Part shown: positions 21,700 to 33,666 of the stretch, piece by piece
Position numbering within the stretch: position 1 is the stretch's first letter
Layout of the letters: each line of letters opens with the position of its first letter
Assembly (NCBI RefSeq): GCF_910592395.1
Contig: NC_088317.1
Location: 13,394,001 to 13,458,000 of the forward strand
DNA length: 64,000 bases
Direction of reading: 5' to 3'
Origin: Lineus longissimus
Lineage: Eukaryota; Nemertea; Pilidiophora; Heteronemertea; Lineidae
The notes under the pieces: model-generated
What the model saw: the letters and a program-made list of their open reading frames with translations, nothing else
Database searches by the model: none
Told to the model about the DNA's origin: nothing
Position numbers and translations under genes: made by a program

Positions 21700-22640
21700 A
21701 CGTTGCGATAACGTTATTGTCAAACCAGGTTCGGCCATCCATTCCAGAGGTTAGTGCAGTACTAAGACAAATCGGTACGTAATTGATATTTTGTAACATA
21801 TTTATCAAGTCCATAAGTTTTGTAAAAAGATTTGTACGTTTCGGAGATTCGAAAATTCGTCCTTCACTGGGATCATCGCTTCATGAGAGAGGGAGGCGAG
21901 CTTAGCATCAGTTTTGCTATCGCGTCATGATTTGACTTCATAATAATTATGTTTATAGGTGCTTAGTGCTTCTTAGAAACATTAACGAATTTAATGGCAT
22001 TTTACGAGAAAACACGCCATGCGTTCATTACCCTCATGTACCTTACCCATTACCTGTCGGTGCATTATTGAACGACGGTGACATCTGCTTCCTGTTTATT
22101 CACCACTCGGCTTTTACATTGATGTTTATCTACAACACTTTTCAAATCATGGACCCATTATGTAAATATTGCCCGCCACGGAGGGTGACGTCGTCCCGCC
22201 GGGATGCAATGTCTCCCCGAGGCTTTTCACGAGGCCATGCACCAGCAGCGTTCGGCGCGTCTTCGCCTAGTCATGCCGTCGTTTCTGTTTGAATATTTCC
22301 CCCGACGGTTTCTTTGTCCCAGGGTCGAGGCAGGAGTTGTTCATAAGCAGCAGAGAGGTGGTGAAGCTAAGAATCTCCGACAACAGTAACCCTGCCGGGA
22401 GACATGGCGAAATGTCGACCGGCTGGAGCGGGCAACATTGCGAATATATACCACACGATCACGTGACGTGTCTCAGCCAATCATATTCACGGAATATCAC
22501 TTGAGGTATGAGATATCCCGAGTCTAGCTCAACAGAGTCTATCAAGACAGTGTCATACTGCCACCACTTACTGCAAAATGAAAGATCCAGGCCTGTCTTA
22601 AAACATACGGCACTTACAAGAAGCTTTTAACAATCCTAGT
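21700..22640. other. No gene recognised
   Basis: Mixed sequence with a GC-richer patch at about 22170-22420. Overlapping frames of 61-108 codons show no domain. Confidence 0.4.
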
Positions 22641-22642
22641 TA

Positions 22643-22926
22643 ATGCAAGTATCAATTCGTGTCTTGTACCCCCCCCCCCCCCCCCCCCTCCTCCTCAAGG
22701 GTACGTCACCTTATCACCCTATAACGACAGTAACCGAACTAATTTTACTGGGTAAGGCTGTATGTTCGACAAGACATCGACACATTAGCATCCTTATTCT
22801 TTCCAGCTTCGCCAAATTTTCACTAAAGGAAAAATAAATACTACTCAAGCATCGGCAAAGATTAGTGGTGATAGCTTAACTACCCTTGAGGAAGGGGGGT
22901 ACAAGAAACGAATTGATACTTGCATA
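22643..22926. mobile_element. Foldback/MITE with C-homopolymer arm
   Basis: ATGCAAGTATCAATTCGTG at 22643 faces CGAATTGATACTTGCAT at about 22909-22925. The inverted repeat continues inward through TTGTACCCCCC to CCTCAAGGGTA. The left arm contains a run of about 20 C that is only 6 bases in the right arm. The element is about 285 bases and non-coding. Confidence 0.65.
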
Positions 22927-22929
22927 AGA

Positions 22930-23810
22930 TATAAACTAATTCTGCCAAATTTCAAGACCCAGGTCGGTATTTTGATTTCGATTGATACGATTCTAACAAG
23001 ATTCTTACTTGATTCTTATTTAAGATATTTTATAGTTAACATTTACGGTGACAACCTTACAGATGAAGATTCTTGTGAAGATTCTGTGTTAGCATTGCAT
23101 CCGGTTAAGCCCTCTGTCGGCCTCAGCTTACTAAACCCGGAGTCTTGAAAATAACCTTTTTTTTAAAAACTGCTGAACTATATAAAAGAGGTGATTAATT
23201 AAAGACCCCGTATACCCAGTGCAATTAGAACGTAGCATCACAATTACACCTGACAAACACATTTTTCACACCTCTTTAATTACTTTAGTTTAATTAATGC
23301 TCATCTTTGTGTTCTATAGGCTTAATTACTCCATACATTGAGACCTGTTGTCAGTGAATTCGAGTACACATGTACTACATTGTATATAGACACGTACACT
23401 TAATCACTAATTGGAGCTCTTGGTCAAACCTGACAATTTTCATTTCATTGGAAAAAAATCTTGACTCACGAAAATATTTTGCCGCAATGTCCCGCGCGAA
23501 AATTTTATGCCGCGGACATTTTCTGTTCTACTATATAGAGTAACCCTTGGAGGGGCCACACAGAAGAGATAATACCAGTTAGAAATGTACTTGTCAATTG
23601 GAGGAGCCCCATATTTCCTAGTGGTGCTGGCTACCACGCAAAAGGGCCCGATTGTATTTCTCGGCGAACTGGCGTGACTTTCAAGGAACTTCTTCTTCTT
23701 CTTCAGCGTTCGCTCTGCACTTGGAGGGGTCATTCTCCTAGGAGTAATCCTCCTCCAAGGCGGGATGAGCGTATCCTGCGTGCCACTACGGTTAGGCGCC
23801 AATTGGGTTT
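22930..23810. other. No gene recognised
   Basis: The - strand stays open at 23802-23440 (120 codons), with a run of five lysines and no recognisable domain. The upstream part is AT-rich and empty. Confidence 0.35.
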
Positions 23811-23814
23811 ATTG

Positions 23815-24091
23815 GCCTAGTGGTCCGACTTTGGCGAGAGAGATAGAGTCCACACAAGCTACTCATGTTTCTCACTTGGTGGGGTCTTAGCTTGCCCTGG
23901 CATAGACACCAGGTACAAGGAACCTCGGTTTTGAGTCTCATTCGAAGGACTGTGAAGAGCCAGGAATTTTAGTTCCTTGAAAGCCACGCCGGTTCATCCA
24001 GACATACGATCCTGGGTTCTCCCCGGGATCGTACCCGGGCCCTATTGCGTGGTGGCGAGCAGTGTAAACCACTAGGCCATGAGGCTCCCTT
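23815..24091 (-). mobile_element. tRNA-derived SINE
   Basis: Read on the - strand it opens with GGGAGCCTCATGGCCTAGTG. The A-box-like TGGCCTAGTGG is followed about 40 bases later by the B-box-like GGGTACGATCCC, then a body containing TTCAAGGAACTAAAATTCC. The body recurs at 25195-25420 in the opposite orientation. Such units are transcribed by RNA polymerase III and moved by LINE machinery. Confidence 0.6.
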
Positions 24092-24093
24092 TT

Positions 24094-24144
24094 AGCTCAC
24101 CTCTTAGCAGAGGTGAGCTTATCCCATACCGTGGCGTCCGTCGT

Positions 24145-24176
<32 letters not shown>

Positions 24177-25205
24177 CGTCGTCGTCCGTCGTCCGTTAGC
24201 AGGGCACATTTCGTAACTGTTATAGCTATTGAGTTGAAATTTGGTACACATGTACCCTTATGTAATGACATCTTGGAGACCAAGTTTCGGTCCGATTCGT
24301 TTCATGGTTTGGCCACTAGGGGGCCAAACGTTAAAAGTGAAAATATGCAATATCTCCCTTAATAGTAGTCGAGAAATTTTGAAAATAATATGGTAGGTAC
24401 TTCTAGCAAAGGTGCATCATATATCCTCCGGGTTTTTGATTTGACCTCCTTTTCAAGGTCACAGAGGTCAAATGGTGTAAATTGGCCGTTAGGATGTAAC
24501 GATGGCACGTTTCTAAACTGCAATGACTATTGATACCAAATTTGGTACACATTTACCCCTTAGTCAGGTGATCTCAGGGACCGAAGTTTGGTCCAATATG
24601 ATTCACCACTTGACCACCAGGGGGCAAAATCCAAAAACCTTAAAAATGTGATTATTCCTTAACTTCTTGCCCGATTGCCACCAATTTGATATCATGGGTA
24701 CATCTAACCACCATACAGTATATGTCACACAGGTTTTTAATTTGACCTTCTTGTCAAGGTCACAGAGGTCAAATGGCATAAAATTCGCCGTCAGGCCGTA
24801 ACTATGGCACGTTTCTTAACTGCAATGACTATTGATCACAAATTAAGTACACATGTACCCCTTGGTCAGGTGATCTCAGGTACCGAAGTTTGGTGCTATC
24901 TGATTTGCCGTTTGGCCTCCAGGGAGGGGGCCAAATCCTAAATTCTTCAAAATGCCATTATTCATAGTAATGACTTGCCCGATTGGCACCAATTTTATAT
25001 CATAGGTACATCTAATTCTAACAACCATTCAATGTGTCACCAGGGTCTTCTTTGATTTGACCTACTTTTCAAGGTCACAGAGGTCGAATGTACTGTAAAT
25101 AGGCCATTTTGGGGAAATTGTAATTGCTTGGACCTACATCAAACCTAACACTACATGACACAATACCATGCTCTTTATCCATCTTTCCTCCACATGAGGT
25201 GAGCA
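24094..25205 (+). repeat. Interspersed repeat with three 300-bp tandem subunits
   Basis: It begins with the hairpin GCTCACCTCT/AGAGGTGAGC (24095-24120), then CGTC/CGTCGTC simple sequence (24132-24197). Three diverged subunits follow (about 24213, 24516 and 24797 onward). Each carries TTTGGTACACAT-like and TCAAGGTCACAGAGGTC motifs, and it closes with GAGGTGAGC near 25196. No protein is encoded. This looks like a mobile-element tail of a type common in marine invertebrates. Confidence 0.65.
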
Positions 25206-25430
25206 CAATGGCCCTGGCCATTTCATTCAAGGAACTAAAATTCCTGGTTACTCACAACACGCAGGCTGCAACGTATGAAACACTCGAGGGTCTGTCGGGT
25301 GAGACTAAACGCCGTGATCCCTTGTACCTGAGTGTCTATGTCAGGGCAGTAAAAGATCCCACATAGGTGGACAGAAGCCTATAGTGGACTCCATACCTCC
25401 GGTCGGTAATGATATGAAGATATGATATGA
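25195..25430 (+). mobile_element. SINE body fragment without tRNA head
   Basis: TTCAAGGAACTAAAATTCCTG, CTTGTACCTG and TGTCTATG match the body of the SINE at 23815-24091 in the opposite orientation. The promoter half is missing. Confidence 0.6.
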
Positions 25431-25689
25431 TACATGTTTAGGAGGTGTTTTGATATTGAAGCTGTAGTTCTAATCATTTTACTCAAATTGTGAAAAGAAG
25501 GTTTGTATTAAATGTATATGACGAATGAAAAGGATTGATGGCTCCGTTTTTCCCTGTGATAATTTATTGATTTCAAATCAAAATACAGATACCTTCAAAC
25601 AAACTTGAGTTTTTGTTATTTCTTTTCGTTTATCAATACATCACTTATAGTACACTGAAACTCTGATGATGGCGGCCACGGGTACAGTG

Positions 25690-25895
25690 GACTAGTACGA
25701 GGAAATGGCAGAAAGGCGTGATCGATGCACACAAGATGAGAGAATGTGACGCAGAATTCGGTAGCATGGCTATAATAAACAAGGTATCTCAATTTTTGTC
25801 ATGAATTGACGGAAAACGTTTGCCCTCAAGTGGGGTAAAAGATCATTGTGAGCGGTTTTAGTCAATGGAATTTTCGAGATTTTCGTTTGAATAAT
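25690..25895 (+). pseudogene. Diverged copy of the helix-turn-helix repeat at 49805-49990
   Basis: TACGAGGAAATGGCAGAAAG, GCGTGATCGATGCAC and TTGACGGAAAACG match the reverse complement of 49805-49990 with scattered differences. The open frame is lost. Confidence 0.7.
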
Positions 25896-25989
25896 TTCCA
25901 CCCAGGTGCCTATAGTTAATTCTTAACAACGCACCGAGAAAAAGCAACGTCAATTTGCTTTACACGTTATACTAGGAGGCAAACATACA

Positions 25990-26316
25990 TACTCTAAAAC
26001 CTCGAATACAAGGAATGAGGCTCCGCCCCCAATCATTACAATGGTTTTGAATGGGGATCATTGGCCAATAACTCAGGTATTATTCTTTTATCAATGGCAT
26101 GGACCAATGGAGTCGCATGTGTTATAATCACGCTCTGATCTTGACTGACATTGACAGTCGAAATCGACATCACTGTTTACAGTAGGTCCATTTATTCTAA
26201 TAAAAGAGACCCACTGTGTCGTTTCTTTAGAATTGATATTGAGGTTTTAGAATCTCTCCTCCATTGTATTGATTGGGGACGGAGCCTCATTCCTTATATT
26301 CGAGGTTTTAGAGTAT
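25990..26316. mobile_element. MITE with 56-bp TIRs
   Basis: TACTCTAAAACCTCGAATA, then AAGGAATGAGGCTCCG and CCCCAATCA on the left (25990-26045). The reverse complement ends the element at about 26262-26316. The first 11 bases equal the start of the Tigger TIR at 18675, so this MITE is probably mobilised by a related transposase. Confidence 0.75.
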
Positions 26317-26435
26317 ATTACAAAGAGATTAGAATACTGACACCTGATTAGCTGATATAAACGGGACGTCATCGAATGATTCGTTGTAATGTCGCGTTTC
26401 TAAGCTGTGAGAGAGATAACGCAGATAGTTACATA

Positions 26436-27662
26436 CAGTTAAGCCCTAGATTATTCATATCCTGCCAATTTTGCTATGTTTTTGCTGAACTTTCATGCAA
26501 AGGTGATTTTCTTCTCAGTCAACTGACATGATGAATATGACAGAATTGAAAAATAATTTATTGCAGAATTATATCATTTATTAAAATCCTGTTTGTGTTT
26601 TATTTGACAGTTTTACAGGTTCATCTGTGTTCAGAATTATTCATACCCTCAGTCAATAGTCAATGGCATAGCCTTTGTTTGCGATCACAGCCTCCAAGCA
26701 CCTCCTGTAATTGACACAGAGGTTTCTGCAGGTCTCTACGGGAATGTTTGCCCATTCCTCCTTAGCGAATGTCTCCCCCTCTTTCAGATCAGACGGTTTC
26801 CTTGCTGTAACATTTCGCTTCAGGTCTGGCCAAAGATTCTCTATCGGGTTTAAGTCCAGCTGGGCTCTGGCTTGGCCAATCCAGAACATTGACATTGTTA
26901 TCCTGAAACCATTTCTTGACAATTTTGGCAGTATGTTTTGGGTCATTGTCCTACTGAAATGTCCAATGCTGCCCAAGGTGAAGTGTTTCTGCAGACTGTT
27001 CGATGTTTTCCTCCAGAATCTCAACATACTGCTCCTTCTTCATGATACCATTCATTTTAACAATGCTACCAGGTCCACTGGCAGAGAAGCCAGACCACAG
27101 CGTGATGTTTCCACCATCATGCTTAACGGTTGGGACTGTGTTCTTCGGGTTGTATGCTTGACGTTTTTTCCTCGAAACGAAGGCAATGTCCCTATGCCCA
27201 AACAGCTCCATTTTGGTCTCATCAGACCACAGTATTGATGACCAAAAGCTTGGGTCCTTATTCTTGCAAAGGCTAGACGGGCTATCCTGTGCCTGTCTGT
27301 TAGGAGTGGTGTCTTCCTTAGTCTGCATCCACGGAGGCCCTCCTTGTGTAATGTTCTTTGGAGTGTCTGCCTTGAAATATTGATCCCAGACTTGATCAGG
27401 TCCTTCAAGAGAGCCTTGGTGGTTATCCTCGGGTGACCCCTCGCACAAGTTTACTGGCTGTTCCTGGTGACAACTTTGGCTTCCGACCACGCCCCTTGAG
27501 GTTCTTTACAGTATTAAAGTCCTTGTACTTCTTGATAATGCTCTGCACTGCGGCAACTGGTACTTCAAATTGTTTTGAAATCTTTTTGTAACCTTTCCCC
27601 TGTTTGTGAGTATTAACAATGCGCGACCGAAGATCTTCACTGAGTTCTTTCTTCCTTGCCAT
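26436..27662 (-). mobile_element. Tc1-like element, one TIR retained
   Basis: The end at 26436 reads TA then CAGTTAAGCCCTAGATTATT. A related inner repeat, ATTATTCATACCCT, lies near 26636, so this end has an IR/DR-type layout. The opposite TIR is missing, because LINE sequence begins within about 30 bases upstream of the transposase start codon. Confidence 0.75.
26653..27662 (-). pseudogene. Tc1/mariner transposase (DD34E), frameshifted
   Basis: It starts MARKKELSEDLRSRIV and carries a paired-like helix-turn-helix ending with the GRGRKPKLS hook. The frame then changes near 27430-27470, again near 27250 and again near 26950. Each segment reads Tc1-like: ITTKALLKDLIKSG, then LWSDETKMELFGHRD (first Asp), then [13 protein letters not shown] (second Asp; the preceding residues read QD) and [14 protein letters not shown] (Glu), ending in KGYAIDY. 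Length matches the usual 340 residues. All three catalytic acids remain but the frame is broken, so it is inactive. Confidence 0.9.
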
Positions 27663-27691
27663 GTCTAGGGTAACCCTCCTCTGTGTAACAT

Positions 27692-28655
27692 CTAATTTCT
27701 AATCTGTGTAACATCATATTTTGTAACACCCGCTTTTGCACACACGGTATTGATGTTGTTAGCGACCTGTGAATTACTACCCTTAAGGGCCAACTGACCG
27801 GCGATTCTTAGCAATGGGTTAGTGCTTCTTGCTATCCCACCAATGAATTTTAAGAAGCGCGTATGGAGTTGCAGTTCTGGGGGTAGGTCTTCACAGATGA
27901 GTGGGAGCAGATTAGAGTGTGTCAAATAGGACACATTATATAATTTCCTGACACATTTCCTCCAGGCGACGCAGAATCGATAAAATTTTCTGGGGGTAAA
28001 ATTCCAGTGCACGCATCCATATAGTGCCATTGCGAATGATTTGAATAACTTGTATTTTGTTACTGAGTGGCAATGTCCAAATTGAGCAACCAAAGTATTT
28101 ACTCTCGAATACAAAACGTTGATGGCATTTTCAAGGTTTTTCCCATCACTATTCTCTCCAACAATATGACCAAGGTGAGTGGCCCAAGATACGACATTAA
28201 TCACTTGACCCTCCCAGGCAAAAGGGGGGTGATTCTCTATTCCTTCCCCTGAATACACTAGTTGACTTTTTGTTGGATTGAAAATAACCTGGTATTCTTT
28301 TGAGAATACCGAACATATTTGTAAGAGCTTGCGTAACCCATGCCTAGTTGGGGATAATATTACTATATCATCAGCGTAAGCAAATACTCCCATAAATATA
28401 TTTCCTACATAGCATCCGTAACCAGAATCCTTTAACCTTGACAACAGTTCATCGGTGTAAATACAAAAAAGTCGGGAAGAGAACACCTCCTTGCTTAACA
28501 CCATTACGCACACCAAAATTTCTACTTCTGTGACCGTTCCAAGATACATTGACTGTTTGGTATGTATACAGGATAGCGAGGAACCTAGTTATGATAGGAC
28601 AGCATCCCTTTTTAAGTAATAACTTGAATAATTTGATGTAATTCATTCTATCCAT
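27692..28655 (-). pseudogene. LINE reverse transcriptase fragment
   Basis: An upstream segment (28655-28449) reads DRMNYIKLFKLLLKKG and GVKQGGVL. After a frameshift near 28480, the main segment (to 27692) carries the catalytic FAYADDIVIL motif and thumb sequence up to a stop. The first two thirds of the element (endonuclease and fingers) are missing, as expected for a 5'-truncated LINE. It differs from the LINE at 30290-34560. The clade is uncertain. Confidence 0.8.
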
Positions 28656-28679
28656 TGTTATGCTAATTATTATGCAACC

Positions 28680-30290
28680 ACTCTTTCTGCAGGTTTGTGT
28701 GAGAGCGGTAGCCAGTACATTTTCAGCACGGTCCAGCAGTTCAATGTGCTGATGACGTGACGAGGATTTGATATCCGTGTGGAAAAATGAGTACCAACTT
28801 TTAATGATACAGTCTGATACATTGATCAGTATGCCTGGCTTAGGTCTAGTGAAAGGAGAGGGCCACTAATGACGTCATATATTACGGAGCCAATCAGACG
28901 TCAAGAAGATTTTTCTGCGAAAATGATTGACTTGGAACCAATACCAGGCCTAGATTTGGTCCCCATCCCCGATTGCAAAGAGCTTGGCCTCAAGTCAAAA
29001 GCAATATCATACTTACATCGCAAAATACCTGGAGATATTATTTAGCCCCAATTATGAAAATGTTACAATTGTTAACAATGTGTGAAATAAGCACTCGTTG
29101 ACCTTGACGCGCATTACACAACAGGCCAACGGGCATAATCCTAGCGCTGTCACCTAAATGCCCCGCAAGGAGCGATTCAAATCGCTTGCGACAATATAAT
29201 CGCTCGTTTGCTGTGGTCATCGCAGGTCGTAGCATCCTGCCTCAATACCCGACCCAACGATTTCCGGTTTTACCCGTAGACGAGTAGAAGTCCTTTTGTC
29301 GCGCATAGTAGAGATTTTAATCACCAAATCGACGGCATTTTTGTTTGTTGCAAATGCCATATTATACATACACATGATTGTATTACAGTAATGCTTGTTG
29401 CAATCTAATAGAGAAGATGAAATTAAACGTATATCATGCGCATACAATTCTGCTGTAAGATCAGAGTTATAAAATGACAATCAAGATACAGTTCAAATCA
29501 CAATTGAACTCCGTCCTGCTGTGCGTCATTGACACGCAACTTACGCGCGAGTTACACGCCAAGTTGCGCGGCAATGATGCACCAATGACACGCTTATCTT
29601 TCTATGTTTCGCTTAAATTCATTCTGAACCATCAGAGTCACTCGGTCCGTTACCTTTCCTCATACTTCTGAAGAAAAGCATGCTATAATTCTGTACCTCG
29701 TACGCCTCGAGTTGTGGTGAGTCAATCGGTACACGTGCTTTCAAAATTGTGATTTTTCATGACGAATGAGTCATTTTCATTCTCGCCTCCAGTCTTGGCA
29801 TGCTGCCAATATACACTTTCAAAAGAGCGTTTTGGTACAGATTGTCATACCGATTTGGACACCAAAGGTATCGATGACATCAACCATCTGACTACTGTGG
29901 ACGAGCAGTCTGTAGCATACTCAGCAAGACGGGACCAACAACAGTCTCATGGTTGCAGGTTGTGTCCTTTATTACTTAAGTTACACAAGTGCATATTTAA
30001 ATGCAACGGGTGTAGGCCTATAGCCGATATGGACTGAAATACCCTGCATAACAAATGATATTATCGATGGTTTTCTCCTAGGTGTAAGACATTCTGTCAC
30101 TGTCACGCCGCGGCCAACTGACTTACATGCATTGTTATGTGCAAACAAAAATCAGCTGATCCAAGTGCGCTCTTGTTACAGGCCTTCTGATTGGTTGATA
30201 TGTGGCGATTCTATTTAGCGAGTAACGTTTTTATAAATCACGCGTTCTTAGTAATAAGTCGTTAACACTGGCAATATATATTTGTTTATT
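28680..30290. other. No gene recognised
   Basis: Contains short open frames without domains. About 29500-29560 shares ATTGTGATTTGAACTG-like and TGACGCG-like motifs with 34730-34790 in the opposite orientation, suggesting a diverged small repeat. Confidence 0.35.
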
Positions 30291-30416
30291 CCTCTTTAGA
30301 TAAGAAGACAACATTTACAATGAATCGCATAAACGCTTAGAAATGAAAGTTAATTGTAATGACATTATGTACAAAGTGTTACATTTACAAGTTAGGGTCG
30401 TATACTATGTAGCTAG

Positions 30417-30740
30417 TTAGTATACCATCCAGCATTCTGCATCAATTTTCAGCATATAAATGTTATTGCTGTAGTCAAGATGATCAACTTGTTTCCCAAG
30501 AAGGGTTGCTGAGAGTTCAGAATCGTCCACGTTCCAGAGTGCGGCGTTGACAAAAACGGAATATTCATTTTCAAGTCGTTGCCAGAATAAATCTCGATTT
30601 TCGCTAAAATCGGGACAAACGCAGAAGAAATGTACATGTGGATCTGTATAAGTTTTATGGCATCTGGGGCACTGTGTCGGCTCGGACAGAATTGTAAGCG
30701 TGTTGAGTCTTGCGATGAAGGCAAAGTTTGTCTTAAGCAA
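30417..30740 (-). pseudogene. LINE ORF2 C-terminal zinc-finger segment
   Basis: Contains CPRCHKTYTDPHVHFFCVC, a Cys/His cluster typical of the end of some LINE ORF2 proteins, and ends IDAECWMVY. It is out of frame with the RT segment upstream. The intervening 30740-30980 reads in yet another frame. Confidence 0.75.
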
Positions 30741-31293
30741 AGGATATTATAAAGCGGCTAGCCAGATGAGCGAGGGATAGTCCAATGATTTTTCGATTTC
30801 GAGAGTTCTGTTAAGACCGTTATTCGCTCTTCATTTTTCGGCGAATAAAAAGTTATCGTGATTGATAATGGTTATTTTTGTGAGTGATTTGAGCATATGC
30901 CCCTGCGGCAGTACAGGTAAAGAAAATGTTTCACTGCTCAAAAAGCTTTCAAGTATATGGCGGAGACCATATTTGTCTAATGCAACGCACAGTTGGGGAA
31001 TAAAACCTCTATGTTCGTTGTTTCTCCTTTGAATGCTTTATAGCGGAACTCGAACACTTGTAGCGGCAGTGAATGCTCGGGCATTATGGAAAGTTGTTTG
31101 AAAAACAGGATGCACTTTTCATCTAATAAACCTCTCAAACTACATTGTCCTATCATCGCTTGTGCAATCAATGTTCGCGTGTTCCTGCTGAAGCCCTGCA
31201 TTCGTTTTAAACAGAATCGATGGGCGCGTTCGAGAATGAGGAGGTCAGATTCAGACATTTGGGACCAGAGTTCACATCCATATAGGGCTCTGG

Positions 31294-33648
31294 CTAAACA
31301 ATGAGGCGATAGAGCTTTACGCTGCAGATCGGATTGAACTGCGAATTGGGTTGGATTCCCGGCCCTAAGATTGACATTAGTGAGCCTTTCAGCTTTTGAG
31401 CAGCCGATATTACAATGTTGGTTGATTTTGGATATTTGTTCAGTGTTATCCCGAGGTGTACAGTAGATGTGGTTTCAGCAATGGGCATAGGCCCTAGCCA
31501 CCATGTTCGAAGTTCCTTCAATCTTTTCCAATGTTGCGCAGATTCGCCAAATACAATTATTGCACATTTGTCGTAGTTGAAGTCATATCTCCATTTGAGC
31601 GAATATCGGAAACTGCACAGGAGCATGCGGTCCAATCCATATTTTGTTAGCGAAAGTACGGCTAGGACATCCGCGTGGCACGGAGACCCGCAGTTGATTT
31701 CACCGAGGCGAGCACCTACACCAAGGTTGTCTAGATTGTCTAGCAGTTCGTTGATGTACAGTAGGTAAAGCCATGTGGAAAGTACGCCACCTTGCCTTAC
31801 GCCCTGTCGAACGTTAAACCAATCAGATCGCACATTGTTTTCGACTACACAGCTTTGTATATCCGTGTAGCACGCTTTGATCAGGCTCCATAGAGGACCT
31901 TGTATACCGAACGTATGCAGTTTATATAGCAGGCCACCATGCCAAACAGTGTCAAATACTTTGGCGGTATCTAAGAAACAGGCATAAATTTTCGAGTGTC
32001 TCTCTAGCATGTGGGCAACAGTCTCTTGCAAAACGAAGGATGTGGAAACGCAGCTTCTTCCTACCTGGTAGGCACTTTGCTGTTTATTTGGAAAGTTCAT
32101 GTCATTTTCAGCTACCCACGCATTTATTCGCGAAAGTATCACGCGTTCGAGTAGCTTCTATACTGACGACAGCAAGGTAATTGGGCGGTAACCTTGCGGG
32201 GCATTTTTGTCTTTTCCTTTGCCTTTATATAGGGTATGAATGACTCCTTGTTTGGCGGGTTTTGGAACGTGAGGCGTTTTAAGAATTGAATTAAACAAGG
32301 ACGCAAGAAGTGTATGCAATGCATGGCCTCCGTATTTTATCTGTTCATTTGAGATGCCGTCAATTCCACACGCTTTGTCATGTTTTAGCGTTCTTATCTC
32401 AGCCTTGATCTCATCAACCGTAAAAGGTTGGTCAAGAGCGGGGATATGCACGGCGCTGTCGGCAGAGTCCTTTTCAATCGTTTCTAAAGTATGCTCGATA
32501 TGTTTTTTGAATGTTTCATCGTATTTACCGGTCGTATCTGGTGTGAATACGTTTTCGAAATACTCGGCCCACTTTCTGCTGATGTCAGCAGAACTGTAGT
32601 AAGTTGTGCCACCAAAGCGCATTGGTGGAGGAGCTGATGGAGGCTGGCGTCGATGTCTTTTCAGCAATTTCCAGAATAAGCCTTGGTCAATTTCCGCAGC
32701 AGAGCTTAAACTGTTGTAAAATTCATTCTCAAGATAAGCATCGAGTTTTCTAAGTTCTACTCGAAATATGCGTTTGTGCCGCTTGTACTGAAGACGTTCG
32801 GTAGAGTTCGGGTCACCCGACTTACCGGCTTTTAGCCACTCGTGTCTAGCAAGACGCATGTTTTTGTGGAGAGATTTAAGACAGTTATCCCAATGAGGAC
32901 GGCATCGCTTGCGGGATTTCCTTTGTGGAATGGTCATTTCGGCGGCATTGCTCATAGCGCGAGTTATATTGCAATAGAGGGAGTCAACCTCTTTTGAGGT
33001 GGGATCTCCATTTACTTGGATGACTGAAAGTTCCTGTCCGAGTACTTGGCAATAGCTTACTATTTTATCGAACTCGCCCTGAAGACAACGTCTCCATTGA
33101 AGAGTTTTTCGCGAATCTCGGACAGGATTCGAGCACAGTGTGTATGATGCGTTGCTGAAGAGTTTTAAGATTGTAAACACGGGCAAATGATCCGACGTAT
33201 TCAAAAGTTCCTCGTCAATTACTTTGCTACACTGTGCATTTTCGAGCATCACTGGCGAAACACAAATGTGGTCGATCAGGGTTTTGTCAGAACCCTCGAA
33301 TGGATCAAACGTGTAGGCAGGTCCTGAACACAAGTTGCTAACAGGAATGGAAAGGAGGATCAATCTGTCCAACAGGGATTGAAGAGCTCTGGTTCTTTGG
33401 CAGGATGCCACACTGGGGGTTCTTTCACCACTAATCTGAGCGTTTAGGTCCCCCATTATCACTATTTCCCCGGTGGGACTGTAGAATTCGCATAGTTCGA
33501 ATAGATAATCTACGTATTCCGCATAGAAGTTTGTGGGATAGTTTGAACTCGGTAGGTTTGCCATGAAGAAAAACACAGGCCTCTGTGAGGCGAGGGCTAG
33601 GCTGACCCCCACCACACGGTCGCTGTCTAGAATGCGTATAGTGGCCAT
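31294..33648 (-). pseudogene. LINE ORF2: endonuclease and reverse transcriptase
   Basis: One frame runs 33648-31294, broken only by a TAG at 32158-32160 inside the reverse transcriptase. The endonuclease part shows IVIMGDLNAQISG and NTSDHLPVF, but its N-terminal 70-80 residues with the catalytic Glu are absent. Only about 20 bases separate ORF2 from the ORF1 stop. The reverse transcriptase shows TLKHDKACGIDGISNEQIK, VRQGGVLSTW and, in place of the catalytic Tyr-Ala-Asp-Asp box, CHADVLAVLS. The element cannot encode an active polymerase or a complete endonuclease. Thumb sequence continues out of frame at 31258-30977. Confidence 0.88.
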
Positions 33649-33666
33649 GATTATTGTACAAAGAAA

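Noticed and set aside
23440-23802. Possible 120-codon protein on the - strand
   Set aside because: Basic low-complexity composition, no homologue recognised and no exon signals.
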